A stretch of 64,000 nucleotides of DNA from Allolobophora icterica (GCA_963556255.1 OY744612.1:26073940-26137939), one strand, 5' to 3'. Numbered from the stretch's first letter, positions 12,430-23,586 are shown. Numbers and translations: made by a program. Notes: generated by a model not told the origin, from the letters alone.

Positions 12430-13575
12430 CGTAAATCTTCGCTTGAATTGCATCACACTTAATTGCGTCCGATTAATTCAGCACCGTTCATTAAACGTCT
12501 TTGCATTTAATTGCAGCCGTCGAACCCTGAATGACAGATTGCATGGCAGAACGCTTCATTGCGTTGCGGAATTACATTGCATTAAATGACGGATTCGGTA
12601 GCATAATGCTACATTGCATTGAGGAATTACATTGAATCAAATGACGGATTACGTAGCATAACGCTACATTGCATTGTGGTATTACATCGCATTAAATAAC
12701 GGATTTTGTAACATTATGCTACATTGCATTGCGAAATTACATCGCATTATTGACGGATTTTGTAGCATAACGCTAGATTGCATTCCGGAATTACATTGCA
12801 TTAAATGGCGGATTACGTAGCATAACGCTACATTGCAGGCGGAATTACATTGCAATAAATGACGTAATTTTGTAGCCTATTGCATTACGGAATTACGTTG
12901 CATTAAATGACGGATTTTGCAGCATAGTGCTACATTGCCTTACGGAATTACATTGCATTAAATGAACGATTGCGTGGCATAACGCTGCATTGCATTGCGG
13001 AATTACATTGCATTAAATGAACGATTGCGTGGCATAACGCTGCATTGCATTGCGGAATTACATTGCATTAAATGAACGATTGCGTGGCATAACGCTGCAT
13101 TGCATTGCGGAATTACATTGCATTAAATGAACGATTGCGTGGCATAACGCTGCATTACATTGCGGAATTACATTGCATTAAATGAACGATTGCGTGGCAT
13201 AACGCTGCATTGCATTGCGGAATTACATTGCATTAAATGAACGATTGCGTGGCATAACGCTACATTGCATTACGGAATTACATTGCATTAAATGACCGAA
13301 TACGAAGCATAACGCTACATTGCATAACGGAATTATATTGCATTAAATGACGTAATTTTGTAGCAAAACGCCGTATTGCATTACGGAATTACATTGCATT
13401 AAATGAACGATTGCGTGGCATAACGCTACATTGCATTGCGGAATTACATTGCATTAAATAACGATTGCGTGGCAGAGCACTACATGTACATTGCACTGCG
13501 GAATGACTTTTCATTAAATGATTTTGTATCATAGTGCTACATTGCATTACGGAATTACATTGCGTTAAATGACGG
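12430..13575. repeat. 55-bp satellite array upstream of the GPCR
   Basis: A 55-bp unit containing GGAATTACATTGCATTAAAT and a GCATAACGCTGCATT-type half is repeated about twenty times. The spacing is exactly 55 bp between 12961, 13016 and 13071, and units there are nearly identical. They become more divergent towards both ends, as expected when unequal exchange homogenises the centre. The array ends about 100 bp before the GPCR start codon. Confidence 0.92.
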
Positions 13576-13586
13576 AGATCCTTTAC

Positions 13587-13594
13587 TGACGTAA
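13587..13594 (+). promoter_or_regulatory. CRE-like motif between satellite and GPCR
   Basis: TGACGTAA lies 80 bp before the GPCR start. TGACCC/TGACCT half-sites follow at about 13634, 13641 and 13663. These are short matches to known motif classes and only suggest a promoter region. Confidence 0.3.
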
Positions 13595-13673
13595 CCTCAT
13601 AGGTAGGCCTTAAACTAGACTGCGCTGTCAACTTGACCCATGACCTAGATGACACGTTGAACTTGACCTGCCG

Positions 13674-15425
13674 ATGGCCGGACGTAGTTGGATGGACATC
13701 TGCGTCTCTATCGGAGTTTGTCGTCCGGCGAATCTCGGCCGAAACATGTCCTACGACGAGAACCTCACTTCCAGCCTGGTTGACTGGCCCATTCGACGGG
13801 TCCTCGAGAAGTGGCACAACGTTACGGGGATCAATCGGACCCTTGAACATTCCTCAACCTTTGAGCACAGCCTTTACCAGATACCGGTTGTCTGGCCAAC
13901 GGAAGTCGTTGCCAGGGTGATCACTATCGTCGTCATCATGGCTCTGACGTTGCTAGGCAACACAGCGCTCATCGGCGGCATCTGTTGCTATGCGAGCCTT
14001 CGACGCAAGCGGGTCAGCATCTTCCTCGTCAACCTGGCGGTGGCTGACCTCATGGTCTGCGCCGTCACCATGACAACGGAGATCTTCTTCGTCGCTTTTG
14101 GTGAGTGGATCCTGGGAGCGGTCGCCTGCAAGCTCGTCGTCTACGGACAGATCGTTACACTGTCTTCCACGACATTCCTACTGACGGCTATGAGCATCGA
14201 TCGTTACCAGGTTCTTGTCGAGCCTCTCAAGTCGCTTCGAGGTCAGCCGAAGGTCAGGCGCAAGGTCCAAGTGGCTTGGCTGCTTGCATTCATCTTTGCC
14301 ACTCCGCAGCTGTTCATCTTCGTCCAGACAGAAGAGACGGTTGCTGAGAGGACGGTTCGCGCCTGCAAGAGCCAGGGCTACACCGAGGAGTGGCAGCGCA
14401 AGGTCTACTTCTCGTTCCTGACCGCCTACATCCTCGTCATTCCAATGGTCATCATGTCCTACTGCTACCTCAACATCATCCGTACCGTCTGGATGCGAGC
14501 AGGTGGTCGTGACGTCGATCAACCACGTGTTCATTTCGTCACGAGTCGTAGGGAGGCGCGCAGATCCGCCGCCGGCGTTGAGTCCACCGTCTCGTCGCCC
14601 CTCCGCGACCATAAGGGCAGCGTCAGGGCTCGCCAGTCGGCCGTGAGTTTCGGTCTGCCGCATCGTGTGGTATCGTCATCGAAGCGGAACGTGATAAAGA
14701 TGACTCTCTCCGTCATACTTGGCTTCCTCGTCTGCTGGACGCCGTACTTTGTCGTCAGTCTAGTGCGGATTTTCAGTCATTACCGCATCCAACTCACACA
14801 CGTGTTGTCCGTCTGCGAGATCATGGCGATGGCCCACAGCGCACTCAACCCTCTCCTCTACGGCATCTTCAGCACGCGAACCCTGCGCCTCGCCGCCGTC
14901 CACTTCTTCTGTAGGTTCACCAGGCGGCGAATCCACAACGTCTCTCCAGATTCGCTCTCACTCTCCGAATTCAATCAAACTCCGCTCGTCTGGCAGCGAG
15001 GCAACAACGCTGTGAATCGTCTGTCCTATCGGACATTCGTCTCCTCAGGGAAGTCCGCCCTGGGAAACTCAGCGAGGGAAATCTATTCGTCCGCCGACCA
15101 GCGTAGAGGAACCCAGTGCATAGACGAACAGGACTTGTGTGGAGGCACTCAGAGTACCAGCAAGGAGGTTCCAGTCGTCGAAGAAACCCCGCGGAGAAGG
15201 ACCAACAGCCGCGAACACAGCTCGGTGTCTGAGGTGGATTCGAGTAGACACCGTGAGCCGTCCTGGTACCGACCGCAGTCCACTTATGATGGATACGGTG
15301 CGTACGTCTCAGTCCAGGCCCCTGATCGAAGGCAGTACCTCGTACGACAAAACTACAGTGCCAGTCAGAGGGCAGACCTCGCGTCTTCTAAGGACTCAAG
15401 GACGCAGGAGCAGACCTTCCTGTGA
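13674..15425 (+). CDS. Class A neuropeptide-type GPCR (vasopressin/GnRH/NPS-CCAP receptor superfamily), intronless
   Basis: A 583-residue seven-transmembrane receptor, predicted to sit in the plasma membrane and signal through G proteins. The N-terminus carries four N-glycosylation sequons (N24, N30, N49, N54). Approximate membrane segments are 79-105 (GN motif at 95-96), 113-139 (LAVAD, D125), 152-174, 198-218, 244-272, 340-365 and 374-399. Cys152 at the start of TM3 and Cys231 in the second outer loop can form the conserved disulfide. TM3 ends in DRY (176-178), TM6 has CWTP (354-357) and TM7 has NPLLY (392-396). The motifs SIDRY, KMT...CWTPYFVV and HSALNPLLYGIFS place it in the vasopressin/oxytocin, GnRH/AKH/corazonin and NPS/CCAP group; the exact ligand cannot be fixed by reading. 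The third inner loop (about 275-338) and the C-tail (about 400-583) are long and rich in Ser, Arg and Thr. All seven segments lie in one exon. M7 and M25 are alternative starts. Confidence 0.9.
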   Translation: MAGRSWMDICVSIGVCRPANLGRNMSYDENLTSSLVDWPIRRVLEKWHNVTGINRTLEHSSTFEHSLYQIPVVWPTEVVARVITIVVIMALTLLGNTALIGGICCYASLRRKRVSIFLVNLAVADLMVCAVTMTTEIFFVAFGEWILGAVACKLVVYGQIVTLSSTTFLLTAMSIDRYQVLVEPLKSLRGQPKVRRKVQVAWLLAFIFATPQLFIFVQTEETVAERTVRACKSQGYTEEWQRKVYFSFLTAYILVIPMVIMSYCYLNIIRTVWMRAGGRDVDQPRVHFVTSRREARRSAAGVESTVSSPLRDHKGSVRARQSAVSFGLPHRVVSSSKRNVIKMTLSVILGFLVCWTPYFVVSLVRIFSHYRIQLTHVLSVCEIMAMAHSALNPLLYGIFSTRTLRLAAVHFFCRFTRRRIHNVSPDSLSLSEFNQTPLVWQRGNNAVNRLSYRTFVSSGKSALGNSAREIYSSADQRRGTQCIDEQDLCGGTQSTSKEVPVVEETPRRRTNSREHSSVSEVDSSRHREPSWYRPQSTYDGYGAYVSVQAPDRRQYLVRQNYSASQRADLASSKDSRTQEQTFL

Positions 15426-15429
15426 ATGC

Positions 15430-16600
15430 ATTGGCGACATCACCAGAGACTAGGTCGGGAATTGATCCACTGAGGATCAGAACTGATCGGGAATGTTCCG
15501 AGTTATAAAAGAATAGAAAAAAGATCGGAATTGATCCGAAAAATATCCGAATTGATCGGAATGGATCGGGAATGTCCTGGATCGGATCATGAATTCTTCG
15601 GATATTGCATTAGGCCTATACGCAAAAACTTCTGTGACTCGGAAACTGAATCAAAATGTTTCGAAATCACAGATATGAACTCGGATTTGCATAATCGAAG
15701 CAGCCTCTGATCTCATAAACTCATAAACGTGAGTTGAACTTTGCCGAAGTATTCAGACGAGGTCCTAAATGCCAAGGAATTCTATGCAAACCAGTTTTCT
15801 CTTACAAAACATCTGCGAGTGTTATTCATATAGACGCGCGTTTAGCTCTCTCCGTAGTTTCAACGGTCGCAAAACTACGTCGAACCGAACTGATGACTTT
15901 AATGACTTTCGGTAGGTCAACTTCAACTTAATCAACTTAGTCGATAAATTCTTCTTTTGCTCTTCTTAACGCTTGCACTGCTCAGGTGAAACATTTTGTC
16001 TTGTCTTCACGAGGGTATTTTTTATGAAAGTGTGCAAAACCCTGGGCGCAAAGCAGAAGGCATCACAGACTGCGTGCATGTGTATATAAGCGCACTCTCT
16101 GTACACGTACTTTTGCATATATGGTGCACGGTCAAAAGCGCTCATTAGAAATAAACCACAACAAAAAGGTTAGAATGTTTAAACTAAAGAATGTTATGCA
16201 TGCACGAATAATAGTTAGGCCTATGTATACACAGTAAATGTATGTTGTGTGTTCGTTTCTATATAAAAAAAAGTTTCATTATTCCTATTGGCATAAGTAG
16301 TACCGGTAGGCCCTTGTAAAATATTCTCCATCACATTCCAACTTCCGAAAATTGTCCGTGAGTTGATACGCCATACGTCTTCACACGTGTTTCAGCCTGT
16401 AATCGACTATTTAATCGTATATCTTTATTCATAGTAACACACTGTGTGACCTCCCCTGCAGAGTGGACCTCCAATCTATGTTCGGCAAAATCCTTCTTAG
16501 AACTTAAACTTAATCCCTAGTTTGTGATCCTGTTGGTGTATGACAGTCTACAATTAGTTAAAACACACGCCACCACTCTTCAATTGAATCATTTCTTCTA
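15430..16600. other. GPCR 3' flank; no further gene
   Basis: A cluster of ATTGATC/GGAATTGATC words lies at 15460-15600 just after the stop codon. The rest is unremarkable AT-rich sequence. Confidence 0.4.
16150..16155 (+). terminator. Possible polyadenylation signal for the GPCR
   Basis: AATAAA about 725 bp after the GPCR stop codon; it is the first canonical hexamer I noticed in this direction. The link to the GPCR is inference. Confidence 0.35.
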
Positions 16601-16614
16601 AGAAGATTCTCCCC

Positions 16615-16912
16615 ATGGTATGGGCGTCTGCAGGTATTTTTGTAGGAGGCAAAATTTTTGTAGGTGGTGCAACATTTTTGTAGGAGTGAGCAAAGTGACG
16701 TTTTAGCATAGCTATTCATGAACACAGAACATGTGACAACGTAAATATAAATAGTGGTCAAGAACTTTACCTAAATTAAGTGTTTTTAGCGTTGAAAATC
16801 GTGTTGGGACTGTTGTAATAACCACAATAATGAAAAGATTTTATTTTTTTTAAATATGCGTAAAATCTGGGGAATGTCCCCCCTCCCCCGTTCCCATGTG
16901 CGGACGCCCATG
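16615..16912. mobile_element. hAT-like nonautonomous element, GGGCGTCC family
   Basis: The 8-mer TTCTCCCC occurs on both sides (16607-16614 and 16913-16920). The left end has TATGGGCGTCTGCAGG and the right end, reversed, CATGGGCGTCCGC. Inside are TTTTTGTAGG words and a conserved core AAAATCGTGTTGGGACTG. The same ends and core recur at 26379-26623 and, disrupted, at 43642. Confidence 0.85.
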
Positions 16913-18166
16913 TTCTCCCCTATTGAGCGTGCACGTTTCATAGCTGTGTCGAAAGAAGTGCAATACCGTGTCTATTGCGTCGTTTAATGGCCAATGAAGC
17001 CGTTTCCTATTGGTCGTTACGCATAGGCGTTAAACCGAGCGGGCAGAGTTCAATGAGTTAATCAAAACATCTAGTAACATCTGAGCCGGAACAAATGTTG
17101 ACTTTGATTGATGATGACATTCTGAAATGTTCTTCATGTAACGCAGAACGCGCTTCACGCGATTCATAGCTACTAAGCGTATCTTCAGCTGGCGATAAAG
17201 ATCACATATTATGAGGACGATGATCCCAATATAGGTCCTAATTGTCAAACTAATCTTTTATACCGTGTGCTAAAATTCTTATATTGGCCACGATATTCTC
17301 TTAGGTTGAAAGGTTGACGCTACTGTTGTATGTCGGGGCGCATTTGATGGCGAATTTATGCTGCTTTTGTCCGGATTACTCGGGGCGCATTTGTCGTGGG
17401 CGCTTTTGACGGATCATGCATGGTCTATAGGTTCATTCCACGCAGGTCAAACCTACCTTTCTCCCTGGTTGCAAGTTTCCAGTTCTAATGTTGGTTCCGT
17501 TTTGTGTGCCGCTACTTTGAAAAAATAAAGAATTAGTGAATTAAGTGGAAAGTGATTTGGCTTTTTGGGCGAGAATCGCATGCTTCCGTGATTCCTTGAT
17601 ATATCGGTGAAATCACTGCAGATTGGAAGTAAATGCGTTGATCTCGTTAGGAATTTCTGCGGATGCGTGCTGTCGTTATGTGACACAAAGACTCAGTCTT
17701 GCTTTTGAAACATGTCGCCAGGTTCAGTTGTTTTCTTGGTCAAGATTTCGCTTTATATAGAACGTTAGTCAGGCTCAAGGTGCGACCGTACGTACGGTAC
17801 GTACGTTATTTTTTCTATAACGTACGTACGGTACGCGGACGTTATTATGCCGTACGTTACCGTACGTTCACATCAGTTTATGACGAAAATAAAATACATA
17901 ACATTACACACAAGAAAAATCAATACTAGTTGGTGACTGAAGGTCGTAGCCAATTTTAACCATTGCATCAATGATCTCTACTTTAAAATATTAAATCCCA
18001 AACTGCTAATATTCTGCCAAATGTATAATATGAAGATAATTAAGATTTTACGGCATACTTTATAGGATGGTCAGTGCCAGTGGTCATTTTATTGATATAA
18101 ATACTAACTTTCGGTACCGTTCGACGTTCGTAAATAATTAGGCCTGCGTACGGGGAGACTAGTACC

Positions 18167-18257
18167 ACAGAATAGAAAAAGCTACGCTTTATCTATTCTG
18201 TGCTAATAGTGTAAAGCATTGCCTTCTAGATAATGCTCAATGTCTAGAAGGCAATGG
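18167..18257. repeat. Two adjacent hairpins
   Basis: The first pairs CACAGAATAGA with TCTATTCTGTG across a short AT-rich loop. The second is a 14-bp perfect inverted repeat, CATTGCCTTCTAGA with TCTAGAAGGCAATG, around a 12-base loop. Both lie inside the element at 17776-19355, just before the nested Harbinger-like insertion. Confidence 0.8.
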
Positions 18258-18294
18258 CTAGACCGATCATTTTTGATGTACGCGTACGTTATAA

Positions 18295-19203
18295 GGGGCC
18301 ATCCATATATTACGTACACAAAAATCCGGGAAAATTGGACCCCCCTGTTCGCAAGCGTACTTTCTTCCACCACCCCCCCCTGAGTACGTACGTTTGACGC
18401 ACCCCCCCCCCCGATGACCAGCTGCAGAAAGTGTCTCCAGGCAGCCTGTCTGCACTTTAGGCCAGATTATTGAAGGGCCAATATAGACAAATTATAGGTG
18501 TCGTTCACAGCACAGAATAACTGCACATGGTTTTTATATAATGTAATAAAATGGTCTGCAAAGGTTCACCAGTCACTCTGTTGCAGAGTAAAGCAGGGAG
18601 GCGACCTGACCGACGTCTCTCATGAGCGTAGACTCGGATCCGACCTGGGCTGGTGAACCAAAGTCCTCCGTGCCCACCTTCACGTGGTGCGGACTGTTGG
18701 TACCCTTCCAAAGGAAGGGGAACTGTTGGTACCCTTCCAAAGGAAGGGGAACGAACGGGCACGGCAGGCAAAACCAGGGGAAGGCAATGGCAAACCACCC
18801 CTGTTAACATGCCAAGAAAATCGTCATGAGACACACCAAACCACGCCGATGGTCGCTGATGGTGGGACTCCCAGGCCGGAGCACTGGTGGTGGGACTCCC
18901 AGGCCGGAGCGCGACTCAAGGGCTACTGGGGAAGTAGCAAGACGGCAAAGGAGACTGTGTGTCATGACGATCGCTAGGGCTCCTAGAGCTGACAGCACAA
19001 GAAGAAGAAATAAAATGCCATGGGACGACTATAGGATAATACAGAGTTATAAATAGGCTAATGTGGACGTCATAATTAGAAATTTATTTTGGGTACGTAC
19101 ACATTTTGTTACCCCCCCTCCCCCCCCCGTTCGCACCCGTACGCAAAATCGCCAAAATCCGACCCCGACCCCCTAAGTGCGTACGTAATATGTGGATGGC
19201 CCC
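18295..19203. mobile_element. PIF/Harbinger-like nonautonomous element nested in a larger element
   Basis: Both ends carry GGGGCCATCCAYATATTACG in inverted orientation, flanked by TAA (18292-18294 and 19204-19206). A 3-bp TAA duplication and G-rich ends fit the PIF/Harbinger superfamily. Inside, 18600-19015 has two tandem duplications (a GTTGGTACCCTTCCAAAGGA unit at about 18695-18750 and a GGTGGGACTCCCAGGCCGGA unit at about 18860-18910). It then ends in a GCACAAGAAGAAGAAATAAA tail; this, with GGCAATGGCAAACCACCCCT upstream, looks like the 3' end of an RTE-type retrotransposon or a SINE derived from one. Confidence 0.75.
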
Positions 19204-19719
19204 TAAGACTATATATAGTTATATTGAGATTCTTTGTGAATGATCGGATAAACATGTGGTATTTTAACGTACGCGTACGTTATTTTTTCGATAACGCAGA
19301 CCCTACGTACGGTACGCGTACGTTATTCCGGTAAGTAACGTACGGTCGCACTTTGGTCAGGCAATTTTTTCTCGTTATATTGTTATAATAATTGTGATCT
19401 TTCGTTAGGTTTTAAAAAATCTTATCAGATTAGATCACATCAGATTAGATCAGATAGTAGGATTCTAATCCGCCGATCATATGAGATCCAGTCAGGTTAG
19501 ATTAGATTAGCTGAGATTAAATTGGGAAATCATGGTAGCTACTATATCCTGCAGTTGGCTATACATCAAAGTGAGCGTCGACCTCCAGCCGCGTTCTTCC
19601 AATTGGCGCTAAAGCCGCGCAGTTGTTGCCATTCTTCGCTAATCCGCCCAAGGACGTGTTGAAAGAAGCCCAATTGAAGGCGGAACAGATGTAATAACAC
19701 TCAGAGCTCGGAGTGTGCT

Positions 19720-19981
<262 letters not shown>

Positions 19982-20182
19982 TGTGTGTCTGTGTGTCTGT
20001 GTGTCTTTCTCTGTTCTGGCCAATGATATAACACCAATTTCAAACTGGCAATTTTGGAATACTATCACTTGAGTCGCGCCAGCTAGAGCGTTAGATATTG
20101 ATGATGTTTGAGCATTATTTGCTAGCAGTTAAGCCCGTAAAGTTCCTCTACATTTACTAGGCTGTGTCCCGACGGCCATGTC

Positions 20183-20407
20183 CAGGGGCGTAACTTTGGT
20201 CTAAAAAGTGGGAGTACCAATTTCTTACATACACGAAGCAAAACAGAGACTGCGATCTCTGAGAAGGCTCGATAATAAAATATTGATTGGCATTGTTTAA
20301 AAAGTGGGGGTACGGTACCCATCAGTCCAAAAAGTGAGGGGTACGGTACCCCAGTCCAAAAAGTGGGGGTACTGGTACCCCTCGTACCCCCACAAATTAC
20401 GCCTATG
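20183..20407. mobile_element. hAT-like nonautonomous element (MITE), 225 bp
   Basis: A perfect 8-bp duplication, GCCATGTC, flanks it at 20175-20182 and 20408-20415. Ends are CAGGGGCGTAACTTTGG and, reversed, CATAGGCGTAATTTGTGG. Inside are three tandem AAAAAGTGGGGGTAC-type units near the right end. A second copy, opposite in orientation, lies at 41151-41346. Confidence 0.92.
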
Positions 20408-20459
20408 GCCATGTCTGTTGAGCAATGAGCAACCTTTGGTTGTCAATAGTTTCCAATAG

Positions 20460-21800
20460 TAGAATTTATATAGCGCCTCTTCAAGGTTATCTACTCAGAA
20501 GCAGATGATATTGAAGCTTTGAATATAATGGGGTGAATTGGAGTGGAACAAAGCAGATAGGAATTGTTTAGACTGGGTTTCTATTTTAAAACTATTTTCC
20601 CCGATTCTCTTCTGGGCTGTCTTCCGCTGTCTGTTTGTCTGTTTCTCTGTTACGTAGTTTCTATTCCTCCTTGTTATCTGCTGAAATCCAATCCTCAGAG
20701 CTAATCTGAGTTCTCTTGTTCCCTCGCTCACCTCTATACGACATTCTGGCGTCCGTATATCATCTGCTTCTATCCCTTTGCCGTTTCATCTTCGTTGTGT
20801 GTCCGTTTGTTTATGCTTTTCCTCCATGCCTCTATGTATCTTTCTGTATTGTTTCCTCGATTGCCTCATTCCCGTCCAATAACAGACCGCATTGACGATC
20901 TGGAGTCGACGCATAAAACGCGAATTTCGTCGTCGCAAAATAATAGCGGTCGTATAAGGGGGAAATTAATAACTTATTGGTACATAAAGTCGACCGCCGT
21001 AGTGATTTATCTGTTCAAGACGAGTCCAGTACGAGCGAGTGGAGCTATAGAGAAAAAACTACCCGGGTTTATATACAAGTCTTTCCTTCACCACGGCTGC
21101 GATAACCCAAAATCTCGCGTAAATCTCGTCCAGCGCGAGACCGAAATGGGCGCAAGATCAAAGGTCGCGGTGGAGAGGGAGAGAGCGAGCAATTGGAGTT
21201 TATGCATCGGTTGCAGAAATGGGTGGAATGGGAGCGAAGAGGGTAATCATTTCCCGGGAGGAAAATATTGCGAGAGCAGACGTGGTGTTGAAATATGAGG
21301 GTCGTGATCTGCGACCCCGGCTACGGGTCAGTCGTGTACGGCCACTTGTCAAGAGCGTGGAGTGAGAGGCAAGTACCATCGCGCCGGATAAGATTGGCAG
21401 TGATGATACGCGTTCCCGTAAGACGAGTGATTTGCAGAGGGTACGATGTGGGCTAGATGCCGTCGGTAAAATCAATGTACGGACAACTAGTGGAAAGAGA
21501 TTTATGGATAGGAAAAAAATGTAGAGAAAATGTTGGGATATAGTCCCAACCATGCAGTGAGTGGAATCATCGTAATCGTAATCTCGAGATTTCTACAGCG
21601 CCCCAAAAAAGCGAAGTCGCGGAACCAGCTTATTCACAGGCGCTCAGTCCAAAAACCAAAATCTATAGTCGGGAGGGGTAGAATAGGTTCCAGGTACAGA
21701 TTAAAGGGGTCAGGCAGGCAGAGAGTCAAACGGCTAAGGTGGATAGTGTTTAGAATTGAAACGGCGAGGGAGGTAAGGGGAAGAGGATCTTCTCCCCTCT
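20460..21800. other. No supported gene
   Basis: An AATTTATATAGCGCCTCTTC string at 20462-20481 marks a CR1/L2-like retrotransposon end on the minus strand. The 167-codon frame at 20795-21298 has no recognisable domain and mixed composition; I do not support it as a gene. Confidence 0.45.
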
Positions 21801-21814
21801 GCTTCTCGTCCGAA

Positions 21815-22985
21815 ATTTTCTTCTCTTCCTCCTCCTCCTCCTCCTCCTCCTCCTCCTCCTCCTCCTCCTCCTCTTCCTTGTCCTCTCCATCTTCCCTTTA
21901 TCCTCCTCTTCCTTCATTGTACTTCTCCCTAATTCTCCTCTGAAACTTTCTTCTCGTTCTCCTCCTCCTCTTCCTTTTCCTCTCAATCTGCCCTTTATCC
22001 TACTCTTTCTTTTCCTCTCCATCTGCCTTTTATCCTACTCTTTCTTTTCCTCTCCATCTGCCCTTTATCCTACTCTTTCTTTTCCTCTCCATCTGCCCTT
22101 TATCCTACTCTTCCTTTTCCTCTCAATCTGCCCTTTATCCTACTCTTTCTTTTCCTCTCCATCTGCCTTTTATCCTACTCTTTCTTTTCCTCTCCATCTG
22201 CCCTTTATCCTACTCTTTCTTTTCCTCTCCATCTGCCCTTTATCCTACTCTTTCTTTTCCTCTCCATCTGCCCTTTATCCTACTCTTTCTTTTCCTCTCC
22301 ATCTGCCCTTTATCCTACTCTTTCTTTTCCACTCCATCTGCCCTTTATCCTACTCTTTCTTTTCCTCTCCATCTGCCCTTTATCCTACTCTTTCTTTTCC
22401 TCTCCATCTGCCCTTTATCCTTCTCTTCCTTCATTGTACTTCTCCCTCTGCTTCTCCTCTGAAACTTTCTTCTCGTTCTCCTCCTCCTCCTCTTCCTTTT
22501 CCTCTCAATCTGCCCTTTATCCTACTCTTTCTTTTCCTCTCCATCTGCCCTTTATCCTACTCTTTCTTTTCCTCTCCATCTGCCCTTTATCCTACTCTTT
22601 CTTTTCCTCTCCATCTGCCCTTTATCCTCTCTTCCTTCATTGTACTTCTCCCTCTGCTTCTCCTCTGAAACTTTCTTCTCGTTTCCTCCTCCTCCTCTTC
22701 CTTTTCCTATCAATCTGCCCTTTATCCTACTCTTTCTTTTCCTCTCCATCTGCCCTTTATCCTACTCTTTCTTTTCCTCTCCATCTGCCCTTTATCCTAC
22801 TCTTTCTTTTCCTCTCCATCTGCCCTTTATCCTACTCTTTCTTTTCCTCTCCATCTGCCCTTTATCCTTCTCTTCCTTCAGTGTATCTTCTCCCCTCTGC
22901 TTCTCCTCTGAAACTTTCTTCTCTTTCTCCTCCTCCTCCTCCTCCTCCTGCTCCTCCTCCTCGTCCTCGTCCTCCTTCTCTTCCC
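21815..22985. repeat. Pyrimidine-rich 35-bp minisatellite in a higher-order arrangement
   Basis: A 35-bp unit containing CTCTCCATCTGCCCTTTATCC is repeated many times (for example at 22021 and 22056). Runs of it are separated by a longer spacer with TTCATTGTACTTCTCCCTCT followed by a CTCCTCCTC tract. The spacer appears at about 21915, 22430, 22635 and 22875, dividing the array into blocks with different unit counts. One strand is almost entirely C and T. Frames across it, Ser/Phe/Leu-rich on one strand and Lys/Arg/Glu-rich on the other, are artefacts because 35 is not a multiple of 3. Confidence 0.93.
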
Positions 22986-23553
22986 TCCTTCTCACCATCG
23001 AAAACCCAAAGCACAACGCACCAATTTCTATGCATCGATCGCCAGAGACCCGTAAACCAACGCATAAAGCTATCGACGACTTAAACTCCTCTCTCGCAAC
23101 ACTGCTTCCGGCCATATTTCCGGAACACCAGTTCAGAATTCTAGGCGTAACATAATATACATCCAGGCAGATACGAATCATATTACACACACACAGACAT
23201 TTAATATTTATGGACATGTATGTATGTATGTATGTAAGTACAGCATGCATCCGGACACTTAATGTAGCGTGTTTTAAATAATTTCACAAAGATGTTGCAT
23301 AACTTTTATAGCCTACATTAACAGGCGAATGAAGACAATATGATTTCGCAGTGAGATGACAGTGATGAAGACGAAGAGAAAGAGCGACTGAGAAAGACAG
23401 ATAGATACACATAGAAAGACAAACAGACACAAGCGAGAGGAAATAGACTATTGACAAAGATAGGCAGAGAGAAAGAAACATTGACTGAGGCAGAAGGTGA
23501 TAATCAGACAGACTGAGAAGCTGAGGCAGATTCAGAGGCTTAGACAGACGTAT

Positions 23554-23586
<33 letters not shown>

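Larger units (their letters stand above)
17776..19355. mobile_element. 1.6-kb hAT-like element with CGTACG-rich fold-back arms, carrying a nested Harbinger-like element
   Basis: Ends are CAAGGTGCGACCGTACGT and, reversed from the right, CAAAGTGCGACCGTACGT. The flanking 8-mers GTCAGGCT (17768-17775) and GTCAGGCA (19356-19363) agree at 7 of 8 positions. Both subterminal regions (17776-17880 and about 19265-19355) are runs of self-complementary CGTACG/GTACGTAC words broken by TTATTTTTT. No transposase frame is visible. A separate 909-bp element sits inside it at 18295-19203. Confidence 0.8.

Noticed and set aside
13389..13850. Minus-strand frame overlapping the satellite and the GPCR N-terminus
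   Set aside because: It is the antisense of the 55-bp array and of the real receptor frame; its peptide merely repeats the satellite.
20795..21298. 167-codon open frame as a gene
   Set aside because: No recognisable domain, no homologous pattern, and mixed composition; length alone is within chance for this window.
22021..22430. Regular direct repeats that could be taken for a CRISPR array
   Set aside because: The repeats are head to tail with no variable spacers, lie in a eukaryotic genome and have no cas genes; it is a 35-bp minisatellite.
22434..23155. Phe/Ser/Leu-rich frames of up to 216 codons resembling multi-pass membrane proteins
   Set aside because: They come from the pyrimidine-rich minisatellite; its 35-bp period rotates the frame, and both alternative frames are open too.
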